A stretch of DNA of 5,394 bases, from contig JADYYC010000222.1 in NCBI GenBank assembly GCA_020853835.1, positions 1-5,394 on the forward strand. Reading direction: 5' to 3'. The stretch is from Anaerolineales bacterium. Lineage in GTDB: Bacteria > Chloroflexota > Anaerolineae > Anaerolineales > UBA4823. The notes below the pieces were generated by a model that saw nothing but the letters and a program-made list of their open reading frames with translations, searched no databases and was not told where the DNA came from. The translations under genes and the position numbers were made by a program. This document shows positions 4,490 to 5,394 of the stretch, piece after piece (position 1 is the stretch's first letter; each line of letters starts with the position of its first letter).

Positions 4490-5394
4490 ATGCCAGAAGT
4501 TACGCCGATTGGCCGGCGAAAGTCGGATCACATCCGGATCAACCTCGAAGAAGACGTGCGCTCGGGCCTCACGACTGGTTTGGAGCGCTACCGCTTTCGC
4601 CACCGGGCTCTGCCGGAGTTGGACCTCGATTCGGTGAGCCTGAGCCAGGAGCTTTTCGGGCGCCGGCTCGAGGCGCCCATTTTGATCTCGTCGATGACGG
4701 GCGGTACGCAGGAGGCGGCGGCGATCAACCAGCGCCTCGCCCAGGCCGCGCAGCAAACGGGGGTTGCGATGGGGGTCGGTTCCCAGCGCGCGGCGATCGA
4801 GCAGCCCGAGATCGCCTATACCTTCCAGGTGCGCCGCGACGCGCCGGACGTGCTGCTGTTTGCCAACCTGGGCGCAGTACAGCTCAATTACGGCTATGGC
4901 CTCGACGAATGCCGCCGGGCGGTCGACATGATCGAGGCGGATGCGCTGATCCTGCATTTGAACGCCCTGCAAGAGGCCGTCCAGCCCGAAGGCGATACGC
5001 GCTTTAAAGGGCTGGCGCGTCGCATCGAAGGTGTCTGCAAGGCCCTGCCGGTGCCGGTGATTGCCAAGGAAGTTGGCTGGGGTTTCTCCGAGGGGGACAT
5101 CCGGCTGTTGGCCGAGGCGGGGGTCGCCGCGATCGACGTGGCGGGCGCCGGGGGCACCTCCTGGTCGCAGGTGGAGATGCACCGCGCCCAAACCGAGAGC
5201 CAGAAACGACTTGCGGCGGCCTTTGTGAACTGGGGCGTGCCGACCAGCGAGGCGATTCTGGAGGTGCGCCGCCTCGCGCCGCAGATGACCGTGATCGCTT
5301 CCGGAGGCCTGCGCAGCGGGGTGGATATCGCCAAATGCCTCGCCCTGGGGGCGCAACTGGGCGGGATGGCCAGCCCTTTTCTCAAAGCCGCGGC
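4490..5394 (+). CDS. fni: Type 2 isopentenyl-diphosphate delta-isomerase (partial, runs off the window end)
   Basis: The reading frame from 4490 stays open for 301 codons plus two bases to the window edge. The product is the FMN- and Mg-dependent enzyme that interconverts isopentenyl and dimethylallyl diphosphate, the building blocks of isoprenoids. Visible motifs in order are RRKSDHI (9-15), ISSMTGG (66-72), GVGSQRAA (95-102), ANLGAVQ (125-131), HLNALQEAVQPEGD (156-169, with the conserved Gln161 and metal-binding Glu162), AKEVGWG (192-198), DVAGAGGTSW (216-225) and the FMN phosphate-binding ASGGLRSG (270-277). All are typical of the type 2 family and unlike the unrelated type 1 (Nudix) enzyme. 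Family members are usually about 330-360 aa, so roughly 30-60 C-terminal residues lie outside. The ATG at 4490 is preceded by AAGAAGGAA (4472-4480), and RKSDH begins at the expected distance from it. Confidence 0.95.
   Translation, partial: MPEVTPIGRRKSDHIRINLEEDVRSGLTTGLERYRFRHRALPELDLDSVSLSQELFGRRLEAPILISSMTGGTQEAAAINQRLAQAAQQTGVAMGVGSQRAAIEQPEIAYTFQVRRDAPDVLLFANLGAVQLNYGYGLDECRRAVDMIEADALILHLNALQEAVQPEGDTRFKGLARRIEGVCKALPVPVIAKEVGWGFSEGDIRLLAEAGVAAIDVAGAGGTSWSQVEMHRAQTESQKRLAAAFVNWGVPTSEAILEVRRLAPQMTVIASGGLRSGVDIAKCLALGAQLGGMASPFLKAA

Noticed and set aside
4435..5007. 190-codon plus-strand frame overlapping the fni start
   Set aside because: It begins inside the fni -35 box and is out of frame with the clear isomerase. 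The product is low-complexity Pro/Gly/Arg/Ala.
4445..5356. 303-codon open frame on the minus strand opposite fni
   Set aside because: It lies antisense to a frame carrying every type 2 IPP isomerase motif. Its translation is rich in Arg, His, Gly and Ala with no recognisable domain, as expected from antisense frames of GC-rich genes.

Overview
This 5.4 kb window looks like ordinary chromosome from a GC-rich bacterium, mostly housekeeping genes. All five promoters I can read have sigma70-type -35/-10 boxes, ribosome binding sites are AGGAGG-like, and the tRNA does not encode its CCA end. A type 2 isopentenyl diphosphate isomerase, a stand-alone acpP, sucCD and a GltD/DPD-like flavoprotein would fit Chloroflexota (Anaerolineae-like). 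That placement is impression only; no phylogenetic marker was compared.

Layout. Positions 17-160 hold a strong promoter, a structured stretch of about 110 nt and an intrinsic-terminator-like hairpin. This is either a small RNA gene or an attenuated leader. At 198-1631 (+) lies an orphan Fe-S/FAD pyridine-nucleotide oxidoreductase of the glutamate synthase small-subunit / dihydropyrimidine dehydrogenase N-terminal / NfnB family, with several unusual residues at its second nucleotide site. At 1658-1808 sits a complete tRNA-Gln(CTG) unit with promoter, gene and terminator. An extended -10 element directly after that terminator begins the sucC-sucD operon (1934-3962, +), which encodes both subunits of succinyl-CoA synthetase. 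A bidirectional hairpin terminator at 3993-4030 separates sucD from the convergent acpP (4072-4308, -), the acyl carrier protein. A 181-bp divergent promoter region with two inverted repeats then leads to fni (4490 to beyond the window end, +), the FMN-dependent type 2 IPP isomerase.

How the genes relate. SucCD performs the substrate-level phosphorylation step of the TCA cycle. AcpP carries acyl chains in fatty acid synthesis. Fni balances IPP and DMAPP for isoprenoids. Together they form a central carbon and lipid-precursor neighbourhood of separate transcription units rather than one pathway cluster. I see no mobile element, CRISPR array, defence system or clearly novel multi-gene system. 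The items most worth a second look are the structured leader at 17-160 and the divergent nucleotide-binding residues of the first protein.
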